Shown: piece after piece, positions 1-10,026 of the stretch
Layout: every line of letters starts with the position of its first letter
Position numbering within the stretch: the first letter of the stretch is position 1
NCBI RefSeq assembly: GCF_019175385.1
Contig: NC_083347.1
Coordinates: forward strand, 123,698,124 to 123,762,123
Source of the DNA: Lycium barbarum
Taxonomy: Eukaryota > Streptophyta > Magnoliopsida > Solanales > Solanaceae
DNA length: 64,000 nucleotides
Reading direction: 5' to 3'
The notes under the pieces: model-generated
Database searches by the model: none
Told to the model about the DNA's origin: nothing
Seen by the model: the letters and a program-made list of their open reading frames with translations, nothing else
Translations under genes and position numbers: made by a program

Positions 1-550
1 TTCATGGTCTATATCATTTACCTTTTGGTTCCTTTGAACAACTATGAACCAATCCATTATATGATCATATCTCTGCGGACTCTAGTTGTTGGCTCTATTG
101 ATAAAGACAATCTACAAGCTTTGTGTTTACTGATAAACTGTTGTAAAAAGGATCTGTTGAAGTACGCAATCATCTATGGACCAAAAATGTTATATGTGCT
201 GCCGCCCAATTGGCAATAAGAATCAGTGAATCACGTAATTCAGTGAGATGAAGGCGGGTTAGTTATTGTTTATAAGCCAGTTTCACGCACGAGATTCCTG
301 TAGGTATAGAAGATTGGATGTCGTTCATAGAAAACCATATCCTTTTGTTCGGTTTTCTACTTTTTGGCATACTTATATACGGGTGTGTTTTGCCCATTGT
401 TAATAAATTCCTATTATTTGATCAAAATGGAGCCATTACAGTACTATTTGCTCCGGTATAATAAGTGATGGCCTTTTAAGTTTTGGTTACTCATTTCTAT
501 ACAATGTATTGCTTAAGAAAGTGTGTGATTTGCACTCTTATCATGTGCAG
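1..550. other. Region upstream of the AARE terminal exons (probable intron)
   Basis: No convincing exon is seen here. A 71-codon open frame at 4-219 matches no family I recognise. The stretch ends in a pyrimidine-poor tract and a gtgcag acceptor directly before the AARE exon at 551, so it may be the preceding intron, with the rest of the gene to the left of the window. Confidence 0.4.
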
Positions 551-1258
551 TATGCTCGGGCGATGAAGGAGAAAGGAGTGGAGGTTAAAGTCATCGTGTT
601 CCCCGAGGACACTCATGCACTTGATAGGTAATCTGGTTCTATGTCCTCCATGAGTTTCATTTCCACTCTTTTGCTTTCATATTTTGAACTCACATATATA
701 CATCTCTTTTGCAGACCACAATCTGACTTTGAAAGCTTTTTAAACATTGGAGTGTGGTTTAAGAAGTACTGCAAATAGATGAATTCTAAATTTCTATTGA
801 TGTCCTTTGTCACATTCCTTCATGCTGAATGCCAGTATAACTAAATTATTAAATTGACCTCACATGGAGTTTTCTTCTTTCTACATGATATAGCAGCTCT
901 AGTATAGCTTTTGAAAAAGGGAAAAAAAATGTTATACCTCTATATTTTGACAATAATTTTTAAACTTTGGGGAGACAATATTTTGGTTTATTTATTCAGT
1001 TTGTTTGTTTTAGCTAATTCTAAGATGTATAAAAAGAAAAGATCCTAGTATCACTGTACTCTGCACTCAAATTAGTGTGATGTAAATCAATCAAGGCAAA
1101 CGAACAATAACTTTGGTGTTGCTTTTAATCATGGAGTTGCGAGCAGTCACATAAACAGAATTGTGTAATTGTTTATATCGTCCGCTCTTTTGAAAGAATT
1201 TTAAAGTCATGGGTGTTAAATTACTTTTAGTCGTAGAGTTGCAAATAATCACATAAGG
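463..1258 (+). repeat. Tandem duplication block, copy 1 (AARE 3' end)
   Basis: This block is repeated in the same orientation at 9262-10536. The similarity starts before the AARE penultimate exon, runs through both exons and continues into the 3' flank, for example the shared tract gcactcaaattagtgtga. Differences are scattered substitutions and small indels. The second copy also carries a later hAT MITE. The retroelement at 3321-9106 lies between the two copies. Confidence 0.75.
551..778 (+). CDS. AARE: Acylamino-acid-releasing enzyme, last two exons (partial, 3' end)
   Basis: AARE (acylpeptide hydrolase) is a prolyl-oligopeptidase-family serine peptidase that removes N-acylated residues from peptides in the cytosol and plastid. 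Two exons are visible. Exon 551-627 begins after gtgcag and encodes YARAMKEKGVEVKVIVFPED and then THALDR. Exon 715-778 follows ttgcag and encodes PQSDFESFLNIGVWFKKYCK and the stop. The junction splits the Arg codon (AG|A) and the frame is open across it. From family knowledge, this is the extreme C-terminus of the alpha/beta-hydrolase domain, and the His of THALDR lies where the family has its catalytic His. Earlier exons, with the catalytic Ser and Asp, are not in the window. A second, diverged copy lies at 9349-9590. Which copy ends the functional gene cannot be decided from here; this one is favoured because it lacks the codon loss of the other. Confidence 0.8.
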
Positions 1259-3315
1259 AAAATATAATTTTCTAATATTTAAGATATTTAGTTAATTAAA
1301 TTATTAACCATTAAACATTTCCTTATTTGAATAGGTAAAAACTTTTTACAATTAATAATTTAACATCAATTAAGATTTCATTAATATAAATTATTATTTT
1401 TCTAACATTTAGAAATACAAGCCCGTTTGGCTTAGCTAGCTAATAAGTACTATGTTGAAAAATACTTTCAAGTGTTGAAACTGATTTAATAAATAAGTAA
1501 TTATGTGTTTGGATAAAAGAGTTGAAAAACTGATAATAAGCAGTTGAAATGTTTACTAATAAAGTTTTTATAAATACCTTTTTCTATTAAAATGATTTAA
1601 ATGCCTTTAAAGTTATATCCACTAATAAGGACGCCATTTTTGCTAAATTTACATTCCAAATTAATTGAAATATAAAATTATTTATGTCTAATTATTTTTA
1701 ATACAAAATTAATTATAAAATATTACTTTCGATGAAAAGTAGTTATTTTATGATAAACGAAAATATAATCGACATTATTTCTTAAACACAACACAAACGA
1801 ATTTTAAAACGTAAAGAAGATGAAGGGTGATTTACCAAAAGGAAAACTTAACAATCATAAATTCAATAGCACAAAGAGATGGGAAAAAAGACCAAATTTA
1901 GTTTCTTTGGTTGAACATCAAGACCAAAGTTAACTAAATATCGTTTATAACGAGATGTGGAGTAAGATACGGCGTAGCATATTGGATCTCATATAATAAA
2001 ATATGTACTCTTATAAATATTGTGCAACTAATTTAACTAAACTCATCATCCTTGCATTCCCGAAGATACCAAATTTAGCTATTGCGCCAATGTAATAACA
2101 TTTTTCATCATTTAAATAACTATTGCATTTATTTTAACCCAAATTACTATTTTCAATTTATTTTTGTACATCTTTTTGTTCATCAACGCAAAACTAGTGT
2201 TAATGAAAACAAATGAGCCGTTATAGACCCTTAATATAATTGGCGGCAGTAAGTAGCTAATACTTAATGTAATTTTTTTAAGTATAGTAATTAAATAATT
2301 AGAACCGCCAAGCAAAGGGGGGTAAAATGGTCTAAACAAGAAGATAGTAGATTGTATATAAGGAGGGGAAATCAAAATTGTAGTTCTAGGTTTTGTTTTG
2401 AGACCATGCAGGTACATGTACAAAAGAAAGGCAAAGGCAAAGCCAAACAGGTACGTGATGCAGATGATGAGGTACAAAAGAAAGGCAAAGGAAAAGCTGA
2501 TGATGAGTTTCTCACAATCAAAACGGAAATAGTCAGTACGGTAAAATATCAGCAATATTAACGAACTATCAAGACACGGTAATTAACAAAAATAAAAAAG
2601 ACCATAACGACACCAATTTTCTCATCAGCAATGTTAATATATGGTAAGTCTCTCTTCTTCTGGAGATTTCTTGTTTTGGTTCATATGATCTTCGTCGTCG
2701 CTGATCTTAGCGACATAGACTTCATCATGCGATTCAGTGTTTGCTTCTTTAACATTCACTCTAAACATGACGGTTCTATCCAGAAGAGCATTCATCTCCA
2801 CTGGATAGGGACACTCATGAGCAGAACCGGAAATCTAAAGTCATTTTAGTTTTTAGTAGGTCTCAATTTTCTTAATATCAATCTTAGATGCATGAGCTGT
2901 ATTCTCAATTTGAAGTTCTTTTGTCTGTGTAGTGTTGGTGTTATCAGAAAGACAACTAATAATTAAGTTATTTGGTGGCTTAAACATATTGATTTTGATC
3001 TATCCATTAGCTCGAAGCATGTCACGGTGCCTATAAGCAAATAAAGTTTTACTCATCTGTAGCAGACTTCTTGGTGAACAAGGCTGAGCACCTTCAAAGG
3101 TTGCTCCAGTCGCCTGAAGCCTTCTGGATTGATTGTGGGAGATTTAGGCGTGCCAAGCCGACCATCTTCCTGTTCCTGGATAATCGTTCCCGGATAATGC
3201 TTGCTGCAGGGGCCAATCCTATCTTCGCGCATATTTCCTTAGGTTGTCTGGTAGTTGAATCAGAAGCATCAAATTAATCCAAAGCTTCGGGGCATTACAC
3301 GTATTCGGTACAGAA
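1259..3315. other. Intergenic, no firm gene
   Basis: AT-rich DNA. At about 1421-1560 there is a degraded MITE-like end (cccgtttggcttagctag). At 2352-2561 a 69-codon frame contains two copies of the peptide VQKKGKGKA, downstream of a TATA-like tatataag; it has no recognised family and I do not call it a gene. At 3071-3277 a GC-richer 68-codon frame (HLQRLLQSPEAFW) is also unrecognised and may be a relic of an older element. Confidence 0.5.
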
Positions 3316-3320
3316 CATAC

Positions 3321-3738
3321 TGTAGAGAAATATAGCAAAAGAAAAGTAAATCGGAGAAACCTTCTGCTAGCCCGAGATCGTTAACTAAAATCGGAAGATT
3401 CAACTAAAGAAAAGGAAGCTTAAAAAGGCAAAGAAAGATTTGAGGTAGAACTTTGTTATGGAAGAAGACTCCTTGAATTGGCTTGTATTGGGTTTTTATG
3501 GGTTGATTACAAATGCCTAATGTCACCCCTATTTATACTTGTCTAGGGATGCTTCTAGATATTATTCTAGATACATCCATAAGAAAAATCGAGTTATCTT
3601 TATCTTCTAGTATTACTCTAGAATATCTAGATTTTTCTTCAAGATAATTATCTAAGATAGTACATTAGGTTATTCTAGAACCTTTAATAAATATCTAGTA
3701 TTTTTGTAGCTCCAAAAAATCAAATTTATTTCTTCACA
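3321..3738 (-). repeat. 3' LTR of the copia-type element
   Basis: 418 bp, with TG...CA termini when read on the minus strand. It is preceded on that strand by the polypurine tract at about 3739-3748. Its partner is at 8689-9106. Confidence 0.92.
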
Positions 3739-3742
3739 CTCC

Positions 3743-3842
3743 CCATTAAAGTGATTTTTTGGAAACTAACCCGAGCTTGTTGCGGAAGAACTCAACCGAA
3801 GCTTTTGGGCGTGCCTTGGTGAAGATCTCAGCAATATTTGCT
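3743..3842 (-). pseudogene. Copia RNase H C-terminal relic
   Basis: In the minus-strand frame not used by the long ORF, the peptide NIAEIFTKARPKASVEFFRN and then KLGLVSKKSL can be read. This resembles the conserved end of copia RNase H (xxADIFTKALPxxxFExxRxKLG). It shows that the element descends from a full copia element that lost its pol by internal deletion. Confidence 0.6.
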
Positions 3843-5532
3843 CGACACTTCTTCCTTCTTCAAATGATGATGGTTTTCCACTAATAATTGAGCCTCCAAA
3901 GAAACATGAATATGTCTTGATACAATTTCCATCTCGGTAGCGAGCGGACTTGCCACTATTTCTTTTTGGATTTTGCGAACCACGTGACTCATCTTCATGC
4001 TGAACTTCACATTCTTGAGTTTCCAGACTCCCCCTTTCTCTTAGCTCCTTAACAATTGTGTTATCTGGAGAAGCACCTGAGTCGGTGATGATCTGACCAT
4101 GAATTTCCTTCGAAGCCTCAATACCAGCATAGGATCCATCACTAGATTTCCTTTCCAACTCCTCGATAAACTGTTTGGCAGCTTCAGAGCTTTCAAAAAT
4201 CATACTGCTTGTATCTCCATATGAAATTAAGCCTTCAAGGTCAACCTCTTCATTTATTTGATACTTTGCTTCTAGTATTTCCTCTGAGCCAGTAATTGAC
4301 CTTGATATGTCATATGATTGACCAGAGACTTCAACTTTCACTATATCTCCCTCAATGCTTTGTCTGAAATTGTCACCATTGACATGTATAGTTTCAGACA
4401 CTGCCTGCTCAGGTTCTACTTCAACATCCCTCACGTCCAGACTTTTATTACCAATTTCAGGATCTGCTTCATTGATTTCCTCGATAGCACCTACCACGTC
4501 ACCAGTATGAACATCTTTAGAATCTTCTTTCATTTTGTTAATAACACCAATGCGTTCTTTCTCCACATGATGAACTGTATTATCTCCTGAATCCATGATC
4601 CTGTCTCTTTCGAAATTGAAGGAAGCCAGGGCATCTACTACTCGAGCCTCAGCTACGAAGCACCTTCCCCAGTCCTCTTCTTCTTCAGCAGCTTTCTCAA
4701 CTTGAGTCATGTTGCTCATTTTTGTTCGGCAATATCTTTTTATGTGTCCTATTTTACCACACCTGTAACACTTCAGAGTCTTCTTGTAGTTATTAGTAGA
4801 CTCTCCCTCCTTTTCTGGTGAGCTGGAAACACTTTGAAATCGGGAGTGTGGCGTATCTGTGAATGTTTTTCCTTTGAAGTTTCTCTTGTCGGATACAAGA
4901 GCATTTCCTTCCCCTTCTTTAAAACATACACTAGCCATCTGTTTGGCTAGGAGCTCCTGTGATGGCAACAAATTCTCAAACTCGTCCAAGGATGGTTGTT
5001 GAGCCCATCCTTGAATTGATGTAACAAAATGAATATATTCTTTCTTCAAACCACGAATGATCATTCTTCTCATTCGTGCTTCAGAGATAGCCTCATCTAG
5101 ATTTAATAATGAGATCTCTGAACATAAGCTCTTAATCTTCAAAAAATATTCAGCAATAGAAAGATTACCTTGAATGGTGTTAGCCAATTCATTCTCCAAG
5201 ATCTGTAGCCGCGCTTCATCCTTCTTATTGAACAAACGATCAAGGGTCCTCCAAATTTCATAAGCTGATCTGCACCTTATAATATGATCAAACAATTTGT
5301 GAGAGATGGACCTCTTCAGGATGAACTCCGCCTTTGCATTAATCTGCTTCCACTTCTTGTATGCGCTGGTATTTTCCGGTCCGTCAATAGGAGGACTTGT
5401 GTAACTACCATTAACAACATCCCACAAATCCTCTCCCACAAGGTATGACTCCATACATGTCTTCCATACCTTGTAATTGGACTGATTCAACAACTTCATC
5501 CCCAGTCCATTAACTCGGCCGCTTAAATCCAT
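3766..5532 (-). CDS. Copia-type Gag polyprotein fused to a Toc159-like acidic segment
   Basis: An open frame of 588 codons. Residues 1-45 (MDLSGRV...QSNYKVWKTCMESY) match the DUF4219-type gag start, and about 60-200 form the UBN2/gag region. A CCHC zinc knuckle lies at 255-268 (CYRCGKIGHIKRYC). Residues 312-332 (IMDSG then DNTVHHVEKE) look like a copia aspartic protease with its middle deleted. Residues of about 335-485 are acidic and include SSEAAKQFIEELERKS and HGQIITDS, very like the A-domain of the chloroplast preprotein receptor Toc159, a host protein. Residues after 485 are unassigned. In another frame at about 3743-3842 a relic of the RNase H end is readable (NIAEIFTKARPKASVEFFRN). The frame is thus a gag shell in which most of pol is replaced by apparent host sequence. 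Whether a protein is made is unknown. The gag assignment is firm; the Toc159 match rests on remembered motifs. Confidence 0.8.
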   Translation of the reverse strand: MDLSGRVNGLGMKLLNQSNYKVWKTCMESYLVGEDLWDVVNGSYTSPPIDGPENTSAYKKWKQINAKAEFILKRSISHKLFDHIIRCRSAYEIWRTLDRLFNKKDEARLQILENELANTIQGNLSIAEYFLKIKSLCSEISLLNLDEAISEARMRRMIIRGLKKEYIHFVTSIQGWAQQPSLDEFENLLPSQELLAKQMASVCFKEGEGNALVSDKRNFKGKTFTDTPHSRFQSVSSSPEKEGESTNNYKKTLKCYRCGKIGHIKRYCRTKMSNMTQVEKAAEEEEDWGRCFVAEARVVDALASFNFERDRIMDSGDNTVHHVEKERIGVINKMKEDSKDVHTGDVVGAIEEINEADPEIGNKSLDVRDVEVEPEQAVSETIHVNGDNFRQSIEGDIVKVEVSGQSYDISRSITGSEEILEAKYQINEEVDLEGLISYGDTSSMIFESSEAAKQFIEELERKSSDGSYAGIEASKEIHGQIITDSGASPDNTIVKELRERGSLETQECEVQHEDESRGSQNPKRNSGKSARYRDGNCIKTYSCFFGGSIISGKPSSFEEGRSVEQILLRSSPRHAQKLRLSSSATSSG

Positions 5533-5562
5533 TTAGAGAAACCAGTTGAATCTACCACTGGC

Positions 5563-8500
5563 CCGATTGTTACGTCCCGCATTTTTATACATTGGGACAA
5601 CCCGGATTAACTATGATAATTTAAGGCCAAGATTATTTCGGGATTTGAAGTCGGGACTTTTGACCATTTGATTTTATTTTGAGATATAAGTTAGGTATGA
5701 AATTGATGGCATTGAACACTTAGGGAAAATTGGGACCACAATTCATAAAAATTGGAATTTAAAAATGTTGTACAAATGCCATGGTGGCCATGTAAATGAG
5801 ATTGGTCCCACACATTGTGTGGCCAATTTTAAATGGTCCAACACATTGTGTGGGCCAAATACAACTAAGAGATATTTTGTGGACTAAAAGATGACTTCCA
5901 ATTCATCTCTCTTCATTATTCACTTAGAAAAAAATAACAACTTGGAGAGCCCCATTTTTCTCCACTGTTTTCGGCCAAGAGGAGAGAAAAACAAGATCAT
6001 TTTTAGCCTTCCCAAAAATAATTCCTTGGTGTTAATCAACTATATTGAGGTCCCTAAGTAGCGTGGAAGAGTTGTTTGGGTCATCCAACCATTAATAGTG
6101 CCCATTTGCAAACCCTAGCTATTGAAGGAAGTGAAGAACAAAGGTAAGATTTCATCTTGTTTATGTATTGTGAATCTTGTATGCCTATTGTAGTATGCTA
6201 AAATGGATAGAAATCATGAAATATGGAATGTTGAAGTTGGGTTGTGTGTTTGGTATGTTGGCCGTGTGAAGTGGGTGTGTGTTGTGTGGTATTGGATTGA
6301 TGAATTTAGTCTTGTATCGTGTTAAATTGTTGTAGAGTGGAGAAAAGAATACAAATCGTCAATATATGTATACATGGAAGTAATGTAGCCGTGTGTAGCC
6401 CTAATGTTTGGCAAGGAATGAATTTATATCGCTTAGCGTCGTAATGGTTATTGTGATGATTTGTAGGTTGGAAATGAGAATTTAATGCCCCAAATTGACA
6501 TAGTAGGCGTTGCGGACTGATTTGGAGAACTTTGTGCATTGAATGAAATTCGTGTATATAAGAATCATTAACATATGTATATGTGTGGTGTGGGCGAATG
6601 TGAGTTTTATAATGTGTCAAAGATCGTATCACTATCGCTTAGTATTTTAGTTATCGTCGATATGAATTCTAGTTGGAAATAAGTGTTTAATGACTTAAGA
6701 TTGATGTGGTGATTATGCGGGCTGATTTAAGGCTTATCGTACGCTTGATGTAAATTGTATAGTTTATGAGAATGACATCGTTATATTGTGGATTGTGATA
6801 CAACACATAATTGAAAATGAGGGATGTGTAAAGGGGGGGGGGGGGGGGGCTGCTCTCGGCCATAGGGGCTGTTTTTCGGCCAATTTAGAGGAAAATTGTG
6901 GTTGTTGTTGTTGATTTTGAGCGAGATAAATTCTCGGGATGGCCTACCTACAGGGGAAGTGCTGCCGAATTTTCTGTAGAATTTAATGATTAGTTTGGAA
7001 TGAATGGCTTAAGTGCCCTTAGCTAATGTTTGTTATTCGTTGGCGTAATTGTAGACCTTGGAGAGCCCGAGGCGTAGATTTGGATTAGCTTTAGATTGGC
7101 TATCTTGGAAGTGCGTTCGAGGTATGTAAGGCAACTTCCTTTCTTTTTGGCATGTCTTAGTTTTCATAGGCTAAATTAGAGCCTTAAGGAAAATTCCAAA
7201 TCCGAAATCCGAGCATGTTATGATCCGTATATGTTCTTTGGCACTCTTATGTATGATTTGATGATATATGAACCTTTATGTATTCGAAAAATCGCTTTTC
7301 GAACTTTGCGCAAAAAGGTTTCACTTTAAAGAACTTCGAAATTTCCGAATGCCATAACTTTCACATAAATGCTCGGATTGCTCCAATATATTTTTATAAA
7401 AGTTTGCATTACGCATAACGAGTATGTTTTCCATAAGCGGGCCCGACTTGGGTAAATTCCCATCCGTGGGTCCCGCGACTTCCCTTTATGAAATTCGGGA
7501 GATTTTGAAAGAATTTGTTAAGACTATTATTTCGATTTTCAAATATGATCGTTGTGCTTATGTTTGAATTTATGATATTGATTTTATGCATATGACTACT
7601 CACGACTCTATTCGTGCATTTTGTTATTCCCTTCGCCGAGTCCCGGGCCGGTTCTGTTATCGTGCGCATTTTGATATACTCCGGAGTTATGCTGTGTTTA
7701 TGGTTCACCGAGCTACTCGCAAAAGAGGGTCGGGTTCCACCTATATTTGGTGTTATGCTGTGTATGGCGTTATGTTGTGATGTGATATGTGACGGGGATA
7801 CGGAGATTTGAGACTTTCTGGTGTTATGGCGCCATGGACGGGTGGGCGACCATATTCTTCTGTACCCGATGCATGACTTACATGTTTTTGAAAGTAAACA
7901 AATTTTAATATGTTGGATTTGCACTTATGTTTGATACTTTCATTTCGTTTATATCTCAGATTTGCTTTCTGTACATTCTGCTTTGCATACTCAGTACATA
8001 TTTCGTACTGACCCCCTTTCTTCGGGGGCTGCGTTTCATGCCCGCAGGTACCGACGTACAGTTTGGTGATCCTCCAGTTTAGGACATCCTCTTCTGCCGT
8101 TTGGAGTGCTCTTTTCATTTCAGAGCATACACTTTTGGTATATATATATTTTGTTCGCTATGCATGTATATATTTGTTCCGGGGTACGGCGGGGCCCTGT
8201 CCCGCCATATGATTCGTTTGGTCTGTATAGAGGTCTGTAGACGTATTTGTGGGTGTGTGTGCCTGCTTCAGTGCAGTTGTGTTTATATGATCTCTTTCGT
8301 TATGGCAGCCTTGTCGGCGTGCGTTTTGTATATGTTTTGGGCCGTTGCGCCATTTGGTAGCCTTGTCGGCTTTTGACATATTTGATAGCCTTGTCGGCTT
8401 TTGACATATTTGATAGCCTTGTCGGCTTTTGACATATGTGATAGCCTTGCCGGCTTTTTGATATATGTATATGTATATGTTTGCGCTGAAATGTGTCTAA

Positions 8501-8641
8501 TAAAGTTTGATATAGTTTGAGACGGCATATAGCAGTTATAGCCATAAATGCTGTTTGTATGAGATTCGATGTGGGTAGGTATGTCAGGGTGCCCAAGTAG
8601 GGCACTAGTCACGGCCTACGAGGTTGGGTCGTGACACCGAT
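5563..8641 (+). mobile_element. Solo LTR (probably Ty3/gypsy) nested in the copia-type element
   Basis: A 3069-bp unit (5568-8636) begins TGTTACGTCCCGC and ends GGTCGTGACA, giving TG...CA termini. It is flanked by a perfect 5-bp duplication ccgat (5563-5567 and 8637-8641). No gag or pol coding is seen inside, and no second copy of its ends is present, so this is one LTR left after recombination, or a non-coding derivative. An AATAAA at about 8499-8504 near the 3' end supports + orientation. The length and the GTCACGACC-like ends resemble long-LTR gypsy elements common in Solanaceae (family knowledge). Short open frames inside (7409-8612, both strands) are not convincing genes. It also holds a 17-G run at 6833-6849 and a 28-bp tandem repeat at 8358-8468. 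Confidence 0.85.
8358..8468 (+). repeat. 28-bp tandem repeat inside the solo LTR
   Basis: About four head-to-tail units with the core tagccttgtcggcttttgac start at 8358, 8386, 8414 and 8442. The last is diverged. A further degenerate unit (agccttgtcggcgtgcg) lies just upstream at about 8307. Confidence 0.85.
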
Positions 8642-8688
8642 CTTGCAATAAAATCCAGAAGCCAACTACGACTATGGTTGTGATACCA

Positions 8689-9106
8689 TGTAGAGAAATA
8701 TAGCAAAAGAAAAGTAAATCGGAGAAACCTTCTGCTAGCCCAAGATCGTTAACTAAGATCGGAAGATTCAACTAAAGAAGAAGAAGCTTAGAAAGGCAAA
8801 GAAAGATTTGAGGTAGAACTTTGTTATGGAAGAAGACTCCTTGAATTGGCTTGTATTGGGTTTTTATGGGTTGATTACAAATGTCTAATGTCACCCTTAT
8901 TTATACTTGTCTAGGGATGCTTCTAGATATTATTCTAGATACATCCATAAGAAAAATCGAGTTATCTTTATCTTCTAGTATTACTCTAGAATATCTAGAT
9001 TTTTCTTCAAGATAATTATCTAAGATAGTACACTAAGTCATTCTAGAACCTTTAATAAATATCTAGTATTTTTGTAGCTCCAAAACATCAACTTTATTTC
9101 TTCACA
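8689..9106 (-). repeat. 5' LTR of the copia-type element
   Basis: 418 bp and about 97 percent identical by eye to the LTR at 3321-3738. The tRNA-Met-type primer-binding site follows at 8688 downward on the minus strand. Confidence 0.92.
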
Positions 9107-9111
9107 CATAC

Positions 9112-9240
9112 CCCTGCCAACATTAATTAGTGTTATTGTAATAATTTGGTTCAATACCACTTACCATGGTTCCACCAAGATGACCCCTTTTAGAGCTTTA
9201 TATGGACGAGATCCTCCCTCCTTGTTGCGGTCTAGTGGCT
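9112..9240 (+). pseudogene. Ty3/gypsy integrase fragment
   Basis: The + strand at about 9152-9230 reads WFNTTYHGSTKMTPFRALYG and then RDPPSLL, which is the conserved C-terminal side of gypsy-type integrase (W-NTT-H---K-TPF-A-YG). It is a short isolated remnant touching the target duplication of the copia-type element, so that element landed in or beside gypsy debris. Confidence 0.75.
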
Positions 9241-9348
9241 GTAATGTTTGTTGCAGCACAATGATCGATGGCGTTTTAAGTTATGGTTTTATTTCCATTC
9301 AATGTATTACTTAAGAAAGTGTATATTTTTCACTCTTATCTGGTGCAG

Positions 9349-9590
9349 TATGCACGGGCGATGAAGGAGAAAGGAGTGGAGGTTAAAGTATTCCCCAAGG
9401 ACACTCATGCACTTGATAGGTAAAGTGGTCTATGTTCATGAATTTGCAGTATAGCTTGTACTTGAGTTAACATTCCACTATTTCACTTTCATATTTTGAA
9501 CTTACATATACACATCTGTTTTGCAGACCACAATCTGACTTTGAAAGCTTTCTAAACATTGGAGTTTGGTTTAAGAAGTACTGCAAATAG
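9349..9590 (+). pseudogene. Second copy of the AARE last two exons
   Basis: Exons 9349-9419 and 9527-9590 repeat the AARE terminus seen at 551-778, with intact splice sites (gtgcag acceptor, gtaaag donor, ttgcag acceptor) and the same stop. Against copy 1, six bases are lost in frame: VKVIVFPED becomes VKVFPKD, with Glu to Lys at the end. Directly upstream is gypsy integrase debris rather than earlier AARE exons, so this copy cannot belong to a complete gene without very distant exons. I call it a duplicated gene fragment. Confidence 0.75.
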
Positions 9591-9647
9591 ATGAATATAG
9601 ACATCCAATCCAATCAAAAGATTGAGTGATCTTAGGTAATATGAAGA

Positions 9648-9858
9648 CGGGAGATCAGTGGCGGATTCAGGATTTTCATTCAGGGTGTTCGGAAAAAAAA
9701 AGAAGCTAAATATACACTGTAATATTTTGCTGAGGGTGTTCAAAAGTTAATATATGTACATAAATACAGAAAATTTACCCTATATATACACTGTAATTTT
9801 TTGCCTAGAGTGTTCGGGTACACCCTCACTTACACGTGGATCCGCCCCTGCGGGAGAT
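9648..9858. mobile_element. hAT-type MITE with 8-bp TSD
   Basis: A 195-bp unit (9656-9850) with ends cagtggcggattcag and ggatccgcccctg, inverted relative to each other. A perfect 8-bp target duplication cgggagat lies at 9648-9655 and 9851-9858. Eight-base duplications and CAG-type ends are hAT hallmarks. A related copy lies at 47954-48200. Confidence 0.9.
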
Positions 9859-9926
9859 TCGGTTTTATAGTCCATTTATGACCCCTTTAACTAGAGATCA
9901 GTAAAAAAAAATTACCCAAGAAACGG

Positions 9927-10026
9927 GAGATCTTTGTGGGGTTGTTTTTCTCTATTCAAATTGTAAGTGGGCATATGAGATCTTTGTGGGGTTATTTTTC
10001 TCTATTCAAATTGTAAGTGGGCATAT
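9927..10026 (+). repeat. 50-bp tandem duplication
   Basis: Two adjacent 50-bp units beginning gagatctttgtggggtt differ by one base. A third partial unit (gagatc) follows. Confidence 0.9.

Larger units (their letters stand above)
3316..9111 (-). mobile_element. Non-autonomous copia-type LTR retrotransposon, complete with LTRs, PBS and TSD
   Basis: Two direct 418-bp LTRs (3321-3738 and 8689-9106), each tgtaga...cttcaca on the + strand, are flanked by a perfect 5-bp target duplication catac (3316-3320 and 9107-9111). Read on the minus strand, the primer-binding site TGGTATCACAACC starts directly after the 5' LTR (8688 downward) and matches the initiator tRNA-Met 3' end for its first 8 bases. 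A purine tract AATGGGGAG abuts the 3' LTR. About a dozen differences between the LTRs (by eye) mean the insertion is fairly recent but not new. Only a gag-based frame is present, with no intact protease, integrase or reverse transcriptase. It would therefore need proteins from a relative to move. A solo LTR of another family is nested at 5568-8636. Confidence 0.92.

Noticed and set aside
2112..2555. 147-codon minus-strand frame rich in Phe and Leu
   Set aside because: It is the reverse complement of lysine/aspartate-rich DNA with an AT-rich extension, has no family features and lies in unremarkable intergenic sequence.
3071..3277. 68-codon + strand frame with protein-like composition
   Set aside because: No recognisable family, no splice or promoter context, and it ends just before an insertion site. 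It may be old element debris.
8358..8468. Regular repeats that could suggest a CRISPR array
   Set aside because: The 28-bp units are directly adjacent with no spacers, in a plant LTR.
7409..8612. Several overlapping frames on both strands
   Set aside because: All lie inside the solo LTR. Frames on both strands at once reflect its GC-richer composition and tandem repeats, not genes.
3316..9111. Possible endogenous pararetrovirus
   Set aside because: LTRs, target duplications, a Met-tRNA-type primer site and copia-type gag fit a retrotransposon; no virus-type movement or coat protein is seen.
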